Shown: positions 46,040 through 57,417 of the stretch, in pieces
Numbering within the stretch: the stretch's first letter is position 1
Layout of the letters: every line of letters starts with the position of its first letter
Assembly: GCF_000715075.1 (NCBI RefSeq)
Contig: NC_134095.1
Span: 12,714,222 to 12,778,221 of the forward strand
DNA length: 64,000 nt
Source of the DNA: Nicotiana tabacum
Lineage: Eukaryota > Streptophyta > Magnoliopsida > Solanales > Solanaceae
Direction of reading: 5' to 3'
Made by a program: the position numbers and the translations under genes
Notes under the pieces: generated by a model
Database searches by the model: none
What the model was told of the DNA's origin: nothing
The model's input: the letters and a program-made list of their open reading frames with translations, nothing else

Positions 46040-47540
46040 CTCCCCGCCTTTGTCCCCCAGTTCTTTGTACAGACGAGTCCCCCAGTTCTTCGTACAGACG
46101 AGCAAAAGCCGCACTCTTAGCTTCTGTGACCGCCAGCTTCGCCACTTTCCTAGCTACCTTATACCTCTCACTGTTCGCTCTCCTCCTCGCCAGTGCTACC
46201 TACTAACTCCAGATATGTCGCCTTCTTCACTTCCACTTTACCTTGGACCACTTTATTCCACCACCAATTGCCTTTGTGGCCACCAAAGTAGGTCGACGAG
46301 ACCCCTAACACCTCTCTCGCCGCCTTCATAATATAGTCTGTCGTCATTGACCACATAATGCTCGCGGCCCCACTACTCCTCCAGGCTCCCATGGCCGATA
46401 ACCTCCCTTCCAACTCCTGAGCTTTATCCTTAGACAAGGCGTCCCACCTGATCCTCGAACGTCCTGGTACTGACCTCTTCTTCCTCTTTATCATAATACC
46501 AACATCCATCACCAAAAACCTATGATGCGTCGATTGTAACACCCTAGGCTTTAGACAGAGTCTCACATCGGCAAAACACAAGAGGGATGCTGGGTATATA
46601 AGTTAACAAGCCTTAGACCCTAGTGACGCGTTTTAAAACCGTGAGGGCCTAGGCCCAGAGCAGACAATATTACTAGCGGGCTGGGTTGTTACAGATGGTA
46701 TCAGAGCCACTCTTGTGTCAGCCATGTCGATGATGGGTCAGAGTTCAATTGAGTTTAGGCAAATCCCGGTTAGGCGGGGCAAACCTCAGTGCTGAGTCTA
46801 GGAAAATCCCATGCGGTGGGGCAAACTTCAGCGAGGACGCTAAGTCCATAAGAGGGGGTGTATGCAACACCCCAGGCTTTAGACAGAGTCCTACATCGGC
46901 AAAACACAAGAGGGATTCTGGGTATATAAGTTAACAAGCCTTAGACCCTAGTGACACGTTTTAAATCTGTGAGGGCCTAGGCCCAGAGCGGACAATATCA
47001 CTAGCGGGTTGGGCTATTACATCGATCGCTCATCTCTATATACTTTTATATTAGTTAGCTCGTTCGCTTTCAGACTGCTACCCGCTCGAACTATTACTAT
47101 TAGCTAAACATCCTTGCACAGCTCTCTGTCACATCTCCTGAGGAGGAGATAGTCAATCTGAGTCTTCGCCACCGTACTATGGAAAGTAACTAAATGCTCC
47201 TCCCTCTTTGGAAAACTTGAGTTCATAATCACCAACTCAAATGCATTGGCGAATTCCAATAGCGAAGTACCCCCTCCGTTCCGCAACCAAAACAGAAGCC
47301 GCCATGCACCTCAATATAGCCACCTGCAGACGACCAAATATGTCCATTGAAATCTCCTCCTATAAATAACCTCTCGGCTAGCGGGATATTACGCACAATC
47401 TCATCCAACCCCTCCCAGAAGCGCCTTTTAACCTCTTCACCCAAGCTATCTTGTGGTGCGTAAGCGCTAACGACATTTAGAGTACACTCATCACCATTAA
47501 TTTATCGTTCACCTGCCTATCTTCTATCAGAGACTCTCAA
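46040..47540 (-). pseudogene. RTE-type LINE, 5' half (endonuclease and linker)
   Basis: Continuation of the LINE at 28437-30373. 47229-47444 carries the APE endonuclease core (LAERLFIGGDFNGHIWSSAG). 47104-47286 gives ELVIMNSSFPKREEHLVTF and QIDYLLLRRCDRELCKDV. 46168-46529 gives the linker (LVMDVGIMIKRKKRSVPGRS, then KGNWWWNKVVQGK). The element is 5' truncated near 47540, has frameshifts, and is split by the TRIM at 46535-47021. Confidence 0.88.
46535..47021 (+). mobile_element. TRIM (terminal-repeat retrotransposon in miniature)
   Basis: 487 bp. Two 159-bp LTRs (46535-46693 and 46863-47021), TGTAACACCC...TTACA, are flanked by perfect TCGAT duplications (46530-46534 and 47022-47026). The PBS TGGTATCAGAGC (46696-46707) is of the initiator-methionine type, and a purine tract AAGAGGGGG lies just before the right LTR. 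The interior is about 169 bp with no protein. It needs enzymes of an autonomous element to move. Confidence 0.95.
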
Positions 47541-49221
47541 AAATCACTCTTATGTGCTTATGATAGTGAAGAAATAGAAGCCGTCACATATTTGATACAA
47601 ATAACCATCACATAAGAAATATAAGTGAAATATACATAACTTGAAACCAAAATAAAAATTGGAGGCATGCTCATGCGCTATATGTTTTCCATATTAATAT
47701 GGTTAATTCTTTTCCAAAAAAACTACACCCTGCTTTGTACCTCAACAAGTTCTATAATTAGGTAAAATGAATAGAGGAAAGACAGGATAGGACCGAGGTC
47801 GGTTGCCGGGAAGGTGAAAGCTATGGTGGAAAAAATAATAGTAAAAATGATAACGACAATAGATTGTGATATATTTGTGATAATCATGTAAGATGCATTA
47901 TTCACTTTCCTCTTTGTCACCACTTTTCGGGGCATCATTAACAAAGAATCTGATGTTCATCTCAATTAGAACTCATCGATCTCTCACTATCTGGCAACTT
48001 GTTTTCCTCCACGCTATTCTACCATACGTGCCACCCAAGGTTTCCACCACACCTCAAACTATGTAATTATTGATCATACCAAGTTGTTAGCAAATTAACC
48101 AAGGAACCGCAGGGAATATCCGAGGAATAACAAATCAAATAGCTAGTCTAGGATAAAATCTTGGCAAAGATCACTTTTAGCTCTCGGTGAAAATTATTTA
48201 TATTCGAAACGTAGCCGTAAAACATATAAAATTTATATATTTTTAATATATAACATACAAAAAAATGTGTGTGTATATATATATATATATTGTGTCTATT
48301 TTTAACGGCAGTTACACATTGTCATTTTCTCTAAAATCTTGCTATATAGAAGGGCAGACGCAAGGGTGAATTCACAATTTGTAGATAAGAAGACTAAAGA
48401 AAATGTTAAAATGTCACAAATCAAATTCAAATTCATGACTTAAAACATTTTCTGCACACCCTTTACTACCACAGTACCACTACACTAGAAGCTTTCCTAA
48501 TGGCAATACTCAATAGGATTCAACCACCAAAATAAGACAAATTTTTTGCACATAGACGTAAATTTCTAACAAAAGAGATTCAATTGACCACCATTATGCC
48601 AAATGTAACTCTGTCAGTGGGCAATGTATGATAATACAACTGTGAAACGAGATACTTTTTGTATAATACGTTACATCGATCTCCACCACCCCTTTGAGAT
48701 AGTGATGAGTTTAAAAAGCTCTAATATTACGTGCAACAATATTATAGGACAGTGCCCAATCCATCATCATTCTCATTTCTCTTTGTTTACCCACTGTTTA
48801 ACATATGACTATCTGCATTCTCCACTTACTTCCCCTCCAAGTTTTAACCTCACGAAATAAAAGGAAGGAATATTTAAAAGCTTACTAGTCCTCTGAAATG
48901 GTAATAATAAGCAGGTAATGCATAGAAGATGACTTTTTCTCCGATTAAATCGGCTGAAAAAGCAAAAGGAGTCTTTGATTCTCTGTAAAATTGGCAATCC
49001 AAAGAGCATATTTTTTGAATGTCTAATCACTTCATACTCTCTGACGTCTGCTCCACTTATTAGTGAAATATAAAGGTGCACAGCTTACTTTGCTGCCATT
49101 CCACGGATACACAGTAAAAGCCACCGATTTCTTACCTTGAAAAAGATCACTCACGAGGAACTTGCTTGGATCAAGACACTTTATCTATATCTATCTATAT
49201 TATTATAAAAGCCTATATCTA
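47541..49221. other. Intergenic with a dispersed AT-core repeat
   Basis: 48172-48345 shares a layout and words (ACTTTTAGC, then ATAAAATTTATATA, an alternating TA run, then a CTATT block) with 61060-61215, so both are copies of one old repeat. No gene was recognised in the rest. Confidence 0.5.
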
Positions 49222-49579
49222 TCTATATTATTATAAAAGCATGAATAAAATGTTGGATTACAAAAATATAAACATAATAACTTACAATAAAAGAATATAA
49301 TCGGAATTCTAGACATTAGCCTTGTAATCCTATTAGTGTTAGGATATAATACTATACGTTCGGAATTCTACATGATTACCTTTATGAATTAGATTTTATT
49401 CTTTTTATTTAAAAAAATCAAATTTATGATAGAATCAAATTTATTCATATATAAAAGAATCAAATTTACACTACGCAATGTCAGCACACTATTATGAAAA
49501 GTTCAAGAATCCCCTTAACAGGACGTTTAGTAAATGTCCAAAAGTCACTTTCTTTTATTTTAATATTATTAAATAATAA

Positions 49580-49772
49580 GCAAACTCCACTTCCAACCAA
49601 GAGGTTGTGAGTTCGAGTCTCCTTAAGAGCAAGGTGGGAAGTTCTTGGAGATGCCGGGGGTCTATTTGGAAACAGCCTCTCTACCCCAGGGTAGAGGTAA
49701 GGTCTACGTACACACTACCTTCCCCAGACCCCACTAAGTGGGATTATACTGGATTGTTGTTGTTGTTGCTGT
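49580..49772 (+). mobile_element. TS-like SINE
   Basis: A tRNA-like B box GGTTGTGAGTTCGAGTC (49603-49619) is followed by a body with GGAAACAGCCTCTCTACCCC and ACCTTCCCCAGACCCCACT. It ends GGATTGTTGTTGTTGTTG, the TTG tail typical of the tobacco TS family. The 5' A-box part is weak or truncated. It would be moved by an RTE-like LINE with a similar 3' end. Confidence 0.82.
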
Positions 49773-51188
49773 AATTAAATAAGGTACATTGCAATTATTT
49801 ATAAGGTTATTTCAATAATTTAACTTTTAACTTTTGGGGTTCCAACTTTTATAATGACGGGTGATGGTCTAAATATTTATTTATATGAATGAACAATAAA
49901 ATTTAATTAATGAGATAAATTTATATATATAATAATAATACAATCATCTAAAGTATAATAACTCATAATAAAAGGACATAGCCAGAATTCTAGACATTAG
50001 CCTTGTAATCCTATTAGTATTAGGACATAATACGATACGTTAGGAATCCTACATGATTATCTTTAGAAATCCCACTAGTGTAATTATGTTCGGGTATAGA
50101 TATATAATACTACATGTTAGCATGTAAACCTAATAAATTTAGGAACATGTTAGATTTTCTATTAGTATAATTACTTTCGGGATATGGATATATATTTAGA
50201 CATGTAATCCTATTACTTTTACGATATAGTTCTTAAACATTTCTATTGCTAATTTAATTTGAAAACGTATTATATTGTCTAAATCTATTTAGAAACAAAA
50301 GAGCTTATATTATTATAAAAGCACAAATATAATACTTGAATAGAGCAAAATAACCCTAAAATATTAAACAGAAGAACTCACACGGAAATGACATAGTTGT
50401 AATAACTTATTTTTTTGAACTATAATAACTTCTATGTAATTTTTGTAATATTTAAGATTTTAAAATTAATACAATCTTATCTATTGGATTCTTATTAAAA
50501 ATATGAAGGAAGGTTTAATAAAAATAAAATTTCATAAGAATCCTCCATAGTGGTGGTAATACATTACCACTCTATAATATTCAATACCAAAAAAAAATAA
50601 AAGAAATGCTAAAAGGATTGTATAGAGCGTTGAAATTGAGAAAAAATCCCTGTAATAGTATATTATTATATTATATCTGAACTGCTTTCTACTCAAATAA
50701 TTTTTTATTATTAATTTTTCGTGTAATGTAGAAAAATATATCCAATTATTAAAGAACAACTAAGAAAATTTTTAAGAATATAAATGTGTGAGAAAAAATA
50801 ATTGGTAAGAGTCAATACTACTAATGATTTGCAAACATAAAGATCTAAATGTGGAATGTCAAATTGATCTTTTTACTCTTTAAAAATAAATTTATCGTGG
50901 ATAAAATTATAATTACGGTTAAATATTCCCAAATATGAGATGAACTATTATTAAGAATGTAAATCAATAGAAAATAAATTATACTTTATCTTAAACCAAA
51001 TAATCAAAAAATTTAATTAATTATTTAGCAAGAGAATCCAATTAGATTACTTTTTAAAATCTTCATATGAGTAAAATTATTTTCAAGTTAAAAAAAAATT
51101 TTAGGGAGGTGATTTCTGTCAAGTACGAAAAATTGACGAAATCAGAAACCGTAGAAGCTAGCTTGCCTTAGTTATATTATGACCTCAA

Positions 51189-52190
51189 ATGAAAAATATT
51201 CAAATGACAAGAAATATAAAAGTAAGAACAGATTCAACATTCAGTGAATTCTTGCTTCGTGTCGGAAACGAAGAAGAACATCCAATAAAAGATGATTTGG
51301 TTCTTCTAGAACACTTGGTTATAAACCCCAATAGTAATAGTGCATTTAATAAGGAGAATATTTTCATTATTAGATTTAAAAGCAATTTAGGAGAATTACA
51401 TGATTGAAATTAAAGAGCTATCTTAGATAGTAGGAATGAATTTGTTGATCAACTAAATAAAATGTTGATTGCTAAGTTTTATGGTAAAAATAAAATACTT
51501 TTTAGTTTTGACTCACCAGAAGATGATACCAACAGTTATTACCAAGAAGAATATTTAAATACTTTAATACCAAATGGTCTTCTAACGTACATGTTTGTTG
51601 TCAAGTTCATTATTTCTTAAGTATGTTACTGTGACCATATATATATATGCTAAGTTAAAATTGATCTTTCATTGCATATAGGTTGATTTTGAAGAAAAAT
51701 ATGTATATATATAAGTTAAAATTGATCTTTCATTGCATATAGGTTGATTTTGAAGAAAAATATGTCAGTCATGCTACTGCAAACTTAGATCCGCTGAATA
51801 GCTTATGTAATAGTACACATACGGTATATAGAAGTTTTGACAATAACGTCATACATGCAAAACTTATGATACTGATCAATGTGCTCTTAAGTATGTGTTT
51901 ATCCCCGAATTTAACTTTCGTCTTCCGAAACTAAAGAATATCCTTCTAAATTTGTGTAAAAATAATTTTCAGTATGTTTATGTTTTGTAGTTATAATAAA
52001 TAAAGCACAAGGGCAAATATCCTAAATATTGGACTATATTTACCATAATATATTTTCTTATGCGAATAACTATATGTTGCACTTTCAACAGAGATATCAA
52101 TATCGACAACATGAGTTCTGATTATGGCGGAAATAACCAAAGTATTATAAGGAAACATATACAAAAAAAGCACTGTCTATAATGAAGTGT
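51189..52190 (+). pseudogene. Helitron PIF1-type helicase, C-terminal remnant
   Basis: Readable pieces in order: STFSEFLLRVGNEEE and KDDLVLLEHLVI (51230-51330), then FVDQLNKMLIAKFYGK and SPEDDTNSYYQEEYLNTLIP (51430-51585), then LDPLNSLCN (about 51786-51812), then INKAQGQ (about 51996-52016), then ALSTEISISTT (about 52079-52111). These match the end of the Helitron RepHel helicase, which would unwind DNA in rolling-circle transposition. The Walker motifs and Rep domain are absent, with stops and an apparent 61-bp tandem duplication at 51651-51764. Confidence 0.8.
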
Positions 52191-52504
52191 TCGGTAAGAT
52201 GTCATCACATTAGATACCTTTAAACTACAATACGTAATTATCTACTTAACATGACTAAAATTGATCATTTATGTAAGTTCCGATGATGTCCTTTCTATTA
52301 TGCTAATGTAACAATATTTTTCGGTATTTAGATGATTGTTGTAGTATTATATATAAAATTTCTCTCATTAATTAAATTTTATTGTTCCTTTATATAAATA
52401 AATATTTAGACCATCATATGTCATTATTAACGTGCAACGCACGTTTATAGATACTAGTATATTTAAAAAGTATAAACACTAGTAATATATAAAATTAAAT
52501 AGGT

Positions 52505-53053
52505 GGGAGTGAGAGTGGCCTCCTTGAAGGAGAAGATGCGGGAGGCGAGGTTGAGATGGTTCGGACATGTTAAGAGTAGAAGCATAGAAGCCCCATTAGG
52601 AGGTATGAGAGGTTAACTGTGATGGGTTTGAGGAGGGGTAAAGGTAGGCCAAAAAAGTCTTGAGTAGAGGTGATTAGGCAGGATATAGCGCAATTAGAGC
52701 TTACTGAGGACATGACTCTTGATAGGAGGGGGTAGAGGTCGAGGATTACGGCAAAATGTTAGTAGGTAATCGAGTGTTTCCCTTTGTCTTTCTCAGTTTG
52801 ATAGCATTAGTGTTAATTTGTTATCCCTTTATTCTTAGATTGCTATTACTACCGTTTGATTGCTACATTGGCTTCGGTCCTCTTTTTATCTTGTTATTGT
52901 TTATATTTGTTGTCATTATTTTTTTTATCTGTTTTTTAGCCGAGGGTCTTCCGAAACAACCTCTCTGCCTTCCAGTGACGCGGTAAGGTTGTATACATCT
53001 CACCCTCTTTAAACCTCTCTTACGAGAATTCACTGAATTTTTGTTGTTGTAGA
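52505..53053 (+). mobile_element. RTE LINE 3' fragment
   Basis: Plus-strand decayed end of the RTE ORF (LKEKMREARLRWFGHVKSRS, then stops) with the 3' module GAGGGTCTTCCGAAACAACC (52942-52961) and a TTGTTGTTGTAG tail. It is the same family as the LINE at 28437-47540. Not coding. Confidence 0.8.
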
Positions 53054-54650
53054 TCGGTAAGTAACAGAAATTCTAAGTATTTTACAAATGAAGTGCATAC
53101 CCCCTCGGCAACCAGTTAAAGGCAAATTTTGTTAGCATGATTTTGCCCTCAAACACATACAACTGCGCTGCTGCAGTTAGGGCTATGTAAAACCGAACCG
53201 TTACCATTAACCGAATCGATATTGGCTAATTGGTATTGGGTTATCGGGATAATGATTGATGAACGGATTGAGATTTTATAGTTAACGGCTTAACGGTTTG
53301 GGACAGATTACTCAATTTTTTTATATCCGATAACTCGTTAAGAATTTTTATATTTACACTCATATGTATATAAAGTACTATACCCTAAATGGTTAAATCC
53401 CTAATTTCTAATTATCAATTGAATTCAGTCCACAACAGAGAGTGAGAAGTTGACCAGTCATCTCTCCCAAGTCATAAATCCCTAATCAAAATTTCTCTCA
53501 ATCTGAATCTGGTCGTACTCATCACTCGTCACTTGTCGATCTCGTCTCTCTCTTGATGATCTTGTACACCAGCAATATAGGGGTATCACATGTAAATGGC
53601 CAATTAAGAGTAATTTAATCAACAAACCAACTAGTTGAAACGAGAACAGTTGATTCGCTAAAAGAGGAGGCTCATATTAAGTCCCACAACGGAAAGGTAT
53701 AAAAGCCAGTGAACTATGCAGTTTGGCCATTTGGTATTCACCATACCTAACTTGAAGAAGAAAACACCAACTAGAAGTTGCATACTGCAATCATAGAGAC
53801 CAATATGCATCTCATCCTACTAGTTCTATGAAAAACAAGTTAAGCAGCATAAAAATCTATCTTAAGTGAGTTGTCTTTATACCTGACTAATTTTTTTTCC
53901 AGCTGAGACCACAGAGTGTTGAGATAGTCCCTTCTCCAATTTTATCCACCAAAATGTGTTGTCTTTACCTCTGTCTAATTATATCATTTCTAGTTTTGTC
54001 CAATCTTAACGACCAATATTCTATCTTAACTTCTACATTTCTATGACAATACTCTAAAATAGACATGCTTCCTCTCTTTGTTAGGGTATCTTTTAATCAC
54101 ATAATGTTGCTATAACATTCACTTCAACCATCCCTTTTCATGTGTAAATGTTTTAAATGGCAAACTATTCCTTCCCAAACTATAGCAGCAGGCTATCCTC
54201 ATTCCGAGGGACACATTTGAGCTATCTTGTCAAAGGGTATATACAGTTCCTCAAACCATCCTAAAAAGATGTTGATTTCTCAAATGAACTACTTCAAGAA
54301 CTTCTTCCATATATACAATAACAACCAATTATAAGCACGTCCTTAGTCTATGTCCTGCAACGACAAAGCACGCATAATATGAAGGCCATCTTGGGTGAGC
54401 AACACTTGTATTCCTGCCAAGCACTTGCTGCAGTATAACTCCTCTTTTTAGCTCAAGAGTCAAGACTAGGACCTGACATCTTTATGGACCATATGAAGCG
54501 GTTAAGCTGCTAAACTTCCATGTCAATCTCCTCTTTGAGACTAATTCAATTGCTCATAGCAAATTTACTCAGCAGCACCTGCTCAGCTAATAAACTACTC
54601 ATAATTTAACCATGATAAAGAACTCATACTCAATCCTGCAATCCTATAGT
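53054..54650. other. Intergenic, AACCGAACCG-type repeat, no gene
   Basis: 53190-53345 has AAACCGAACCG, TTAACCGAATCG and TTAACGGTTTGGG words, like the element at 26426. The remainder carries nothing recognised. Confidence 0.45.
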
Positions 54651-54654
54651 CACT

Positions 54655-54800
54655 CCAAGCAACAACAAACTTAGTGTAATCCCACAGGTGGGGACTGGGG
54701 ACTGGAGAGGGGGGGGAGGAGGGAAAGTAGTCTGTACACAAACCCCTACCTTGAGAACGTAGGGAGGATGTTTCCAATAGACACTCTGCTCAAGGAAAGA
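54655..54800 (-). mobile_element. TS-like SINE, 3' part only
   Basis: The minus strand carries GAGCAGAGTGTCTATTGGAA, a GTAGGGGTTTGTGTACAGAC-type body and CACCTGTGGGATTACACT before a GTTTGTTGTTGCTTG tail. The tRNA-like head is missing or unreadable. Confidence 0.65.
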
Positions 54801-55334
54801 TGGAAAAAGAAGCAGCAGCAACAAGCAGTAATAACAAGAAGATTGCAAGAAAGCCGAAACGAAAGAAACAACAGGTAGTAATATTAAACAAACAAAAAAG
54901 TACAAGACTAACACTAATAGATCTCCTTTTTATCCTACAGATTATTTGACTAAACTCCATTGCCTGTTTGAACTAAGATAATGGTGCTGTAGAAATTGGC
55001 TTAATGCCAACTCAAATAGCATACCTCCTAGATAAATCTCAGGAATACGCAGCAATAAAGCATCTCATGAGAAAGAAGAGAAAGGAACTTTGTGTGGAGT
55101 ACAAAGTATATAACCAAGTTTTTCACTAGAGCATAGCCGAGGCAAGGAACATAACAAATCAAACAAAACTATTTCTTGAGACAAATCTAAAATTCATGAG
55201 CAATTTATAGAGCTTTCCACTGCCACTGGAAAAAACAATATGGAGTAAAATTGTGATAGAGAGATTCATTTATCTTTGAACCAGCAATTATAGTTCTGCT
55301 ATGATAGACCACGTTCAAAGATTGAATGGGATTT

Positions 55335-55558
55335 TTATAACCGTAGTGTCCGGGCCAACTTGTGTGCACCTCGACTAATTCCACGGGGTACCTGTTGTCT
55401 CCCATCAGCAACAGGTACTAGGTAACTAACTCTATCCACCAAGACTTGGATAGATGGGAAGAAATCACCTAGCATTTTTGTCTCTGCTAGGATTTGAACC
55501 TGAGACCTGATGGTTCTCAATCCACTTCATTGACAACTAAGATACACCCTTGGGTGCC
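55335..55558 (-). mobile_element. Au-like SINE
   Basis: The minus strand begins GGCACCCAAGGGTGTATC. It has an A-box-like TCTTAGTTGTC and a B box GGTTCAAATCC inside GGTCTCAGGTTCAAATCC, followed by a body with GTCGAGGTGCACACAAG and GGCCCGGACACTACGG at the 3' end. This matches my memory of the plant Au SINE. About 224 bp, nearly full length and non-coding. Confidence 0.82.
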
Positions 55559-55932
55559 AAAAAATAAATAAATAATCGAATGGTTTGATGCCTGTAATAG
55601 AGAAGCCTCCAAATTAAGTGACTAAAGATGACAACTGAAACAGGCACCCACAATCTTCTAGACAGTACCTACTCCAGGAACTGTGGAAGCAATTAGACCA
55701 TTTCTGTTCTTTAGGGTAATGTTGATAGGCTAGACTTAATCGAGACCAAATTTTCAGTGGCATTTAGATCAGATAAACAATAATCTTCTACATCATTTTA
55801 CTATGCACAGTAACCAGCTATGCCAATAATGAAATTTCACTCACATAGGTTCGACATCAAAATCAGTATTTTATTCTTAAAAGATTACTTTAAAACATGG
55901 TTTCATTTTCTGGTTCTTTGATAAAAGTCTAA

Positions 55933-56284
55933 TAGCCTGTTTGGCCAAGCTTCTCCCATCCTAGAAGCACTTGCTTTTTGGAAAAAAGTGCTTTTTTTTC
56001 CCAAAGTTAGATGTATTTGGCCAAGCTTTTGGAAGAAAAAAAAAGTGTTTTTGAGGAGAAGCAGAAGCAATTTTGGAGAAGCAGAAAAAAGTAGTTTCTC
56101 TCCAAAAACACTTTTTTTAAAAGCACTTTTGAGAAAAATACACTAAGAAACAATTTTTAAAAGCTTGTCCAAACACTAATTGCTGCTCAGAAGTGCTTTT
56201 CGGATTAATTAGCTAAACACATGCTTCTCACCAAAAGTACTTTCTCAAAATAAGTTTATGTTTGCAGGTTGGCCAAACAGGCTA
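55933..56284. mobile_element. Tourist-like MITE
   Basis: 352 bp, starts TAGCCTGTTTGGCCAA and ends TTGGCCAAACAGGCTA: perfect 16-bp inverted ends flanked by TAA on both sides (55930-55932 and 56285-56287). A three-base TAA duplication suits PIF/Harbinger. The interior consists of AAGTGCTTTT / AAAAGCACTT repeats able to fold into one long hairpin. It lies about 1.1 kb past the stop of the ring-finger gene. Confidence 0.8.
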
Positions 56285-56287
56285 TAA

Positions 56288-57417
56288 ATATGGTTCCATG
56301 ATTGACAGATAAGGTCATCTTCCATTAAGCACAACTTAGCTGCCATAGATGCCTTATCTCACTCCTCACCCATACTATATTAAGCTTCCAACCATTATCC
56401 ACACTTGGCACACATTGCAAAAAGAATGAGAAAAATCTACCAATCAACTAAACATCTTACATAACCAAGTAATTTCCTCATTCTTAATAACATTTTAGTA
56501 CAAAGATAAAGCACACACCTATAATAGAGATATCACCCACTCTATGCTTGATATAAAGAAGGATTAAACTGAACTAATTTCAAATAGCTCGGTGAACAGG
56601 TCTTAAACACAACAAGTGACAGAGATAAAGACAAGTATTAAAGATGTCTGAAGAATATAACTGATTAAATAAAGTAATGAAAAAATGTAACTGGTTCAAC
56701 GGATCAGGTAAACGCCCGGCACACAGTAATGCAGCATAAAATATATCAATAGTTCAGTGAGCATTGCATGTATTAGGAAACATACTCACAATGTCCTTGT
56801 GATACCCTCAGTAAAAACACGGTCTAGTACAGCATGCAGAAACAAGGTTTCCTTTAAAGACACTTCAGCATGATCTAGTTATTTGAACTCCCTAGACTTC
56901 CTTTAAGTGAAAACTAGTTTAGCTGCGGCACCAGAGAATTATAATCAAGAATACCTTTGATGAATTCTTTGTGCTAAATTAAGTATTGCCCATGACCATA
57001 CATAAGGAAATAGGTTATCTGACCCCAAAATTCTAAAGTAACACAATCTTTGGCCTGTCCTCACTACTGTAAGTTGTCTGCTATATACCATAATGGCAAT
57101 CCAGTCACCAACTAGATACTACAAAATACACAATGTTGCTTAGCGAGAATGCCATTACACAATGGCAGTACAGTTTCCGGCAAATCAATACAGACATCAA
57201 TATATACTGGATCTTCTGAAGGAAATGTAACATCAGCCCAAAAGTAAACTGCCATTTTATCCAAGATGAGTCCTAAATGACAATTAGAATATCAAGAATT
57301 CCTAATAGAGAGATCACTGAATATTTAGGTGGGTTCAAGTGTATACAAAGAGTCAGCTGACCAGGACGAAGGACATTAAGTTGGTCAAGGCATGTACATT
57401 AGATTCAGAATATCCAA
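56288..57417 (-). other. 3' flank of the RING gene, no second gene seen
   Basis: Probably holds the 3' untranslated region and terminator of the minus-strand gene next door. No clear polyadenylation element was chosen and no ORF was recognised. Confidence 0.4.

Larger units (their letters stand above)
49222..52457 (+). mobile_element. Decayed Helitron
   Basis: The 3' end has the Helitron signature: a 7-bp hairpin AACGTGC-AAC-GCACGTT (52429-52445), then CTAG at 52454-52457 followed by T. The likely 5' end is TCTATATTATTATAAAAGC at 49222 after A; a second copy of this start lies at 49194 and a partial one near 50310. Inside are helicase remnants (51189-52190), a SINE (49580-49772), and two copies of a block of about 100 bp (49300-49381 and 49985-50060) containing CTAGACATTAGCCTTGTAAT. 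The 5' boundary is uncertain. Confidence 0.7.

Noticed and set aside
46050..46331. Plus-strand Pro/Ser-rich open frame
   Set aside because: Antisense to the LINE linker frame, which has clear RTE residues.
50310..50335. A second full Helitron start
   Set aside because: The TTATATTATTATAAAAGC phrase is there but lacks the leading TC after A; kept only as a hint of nesting.
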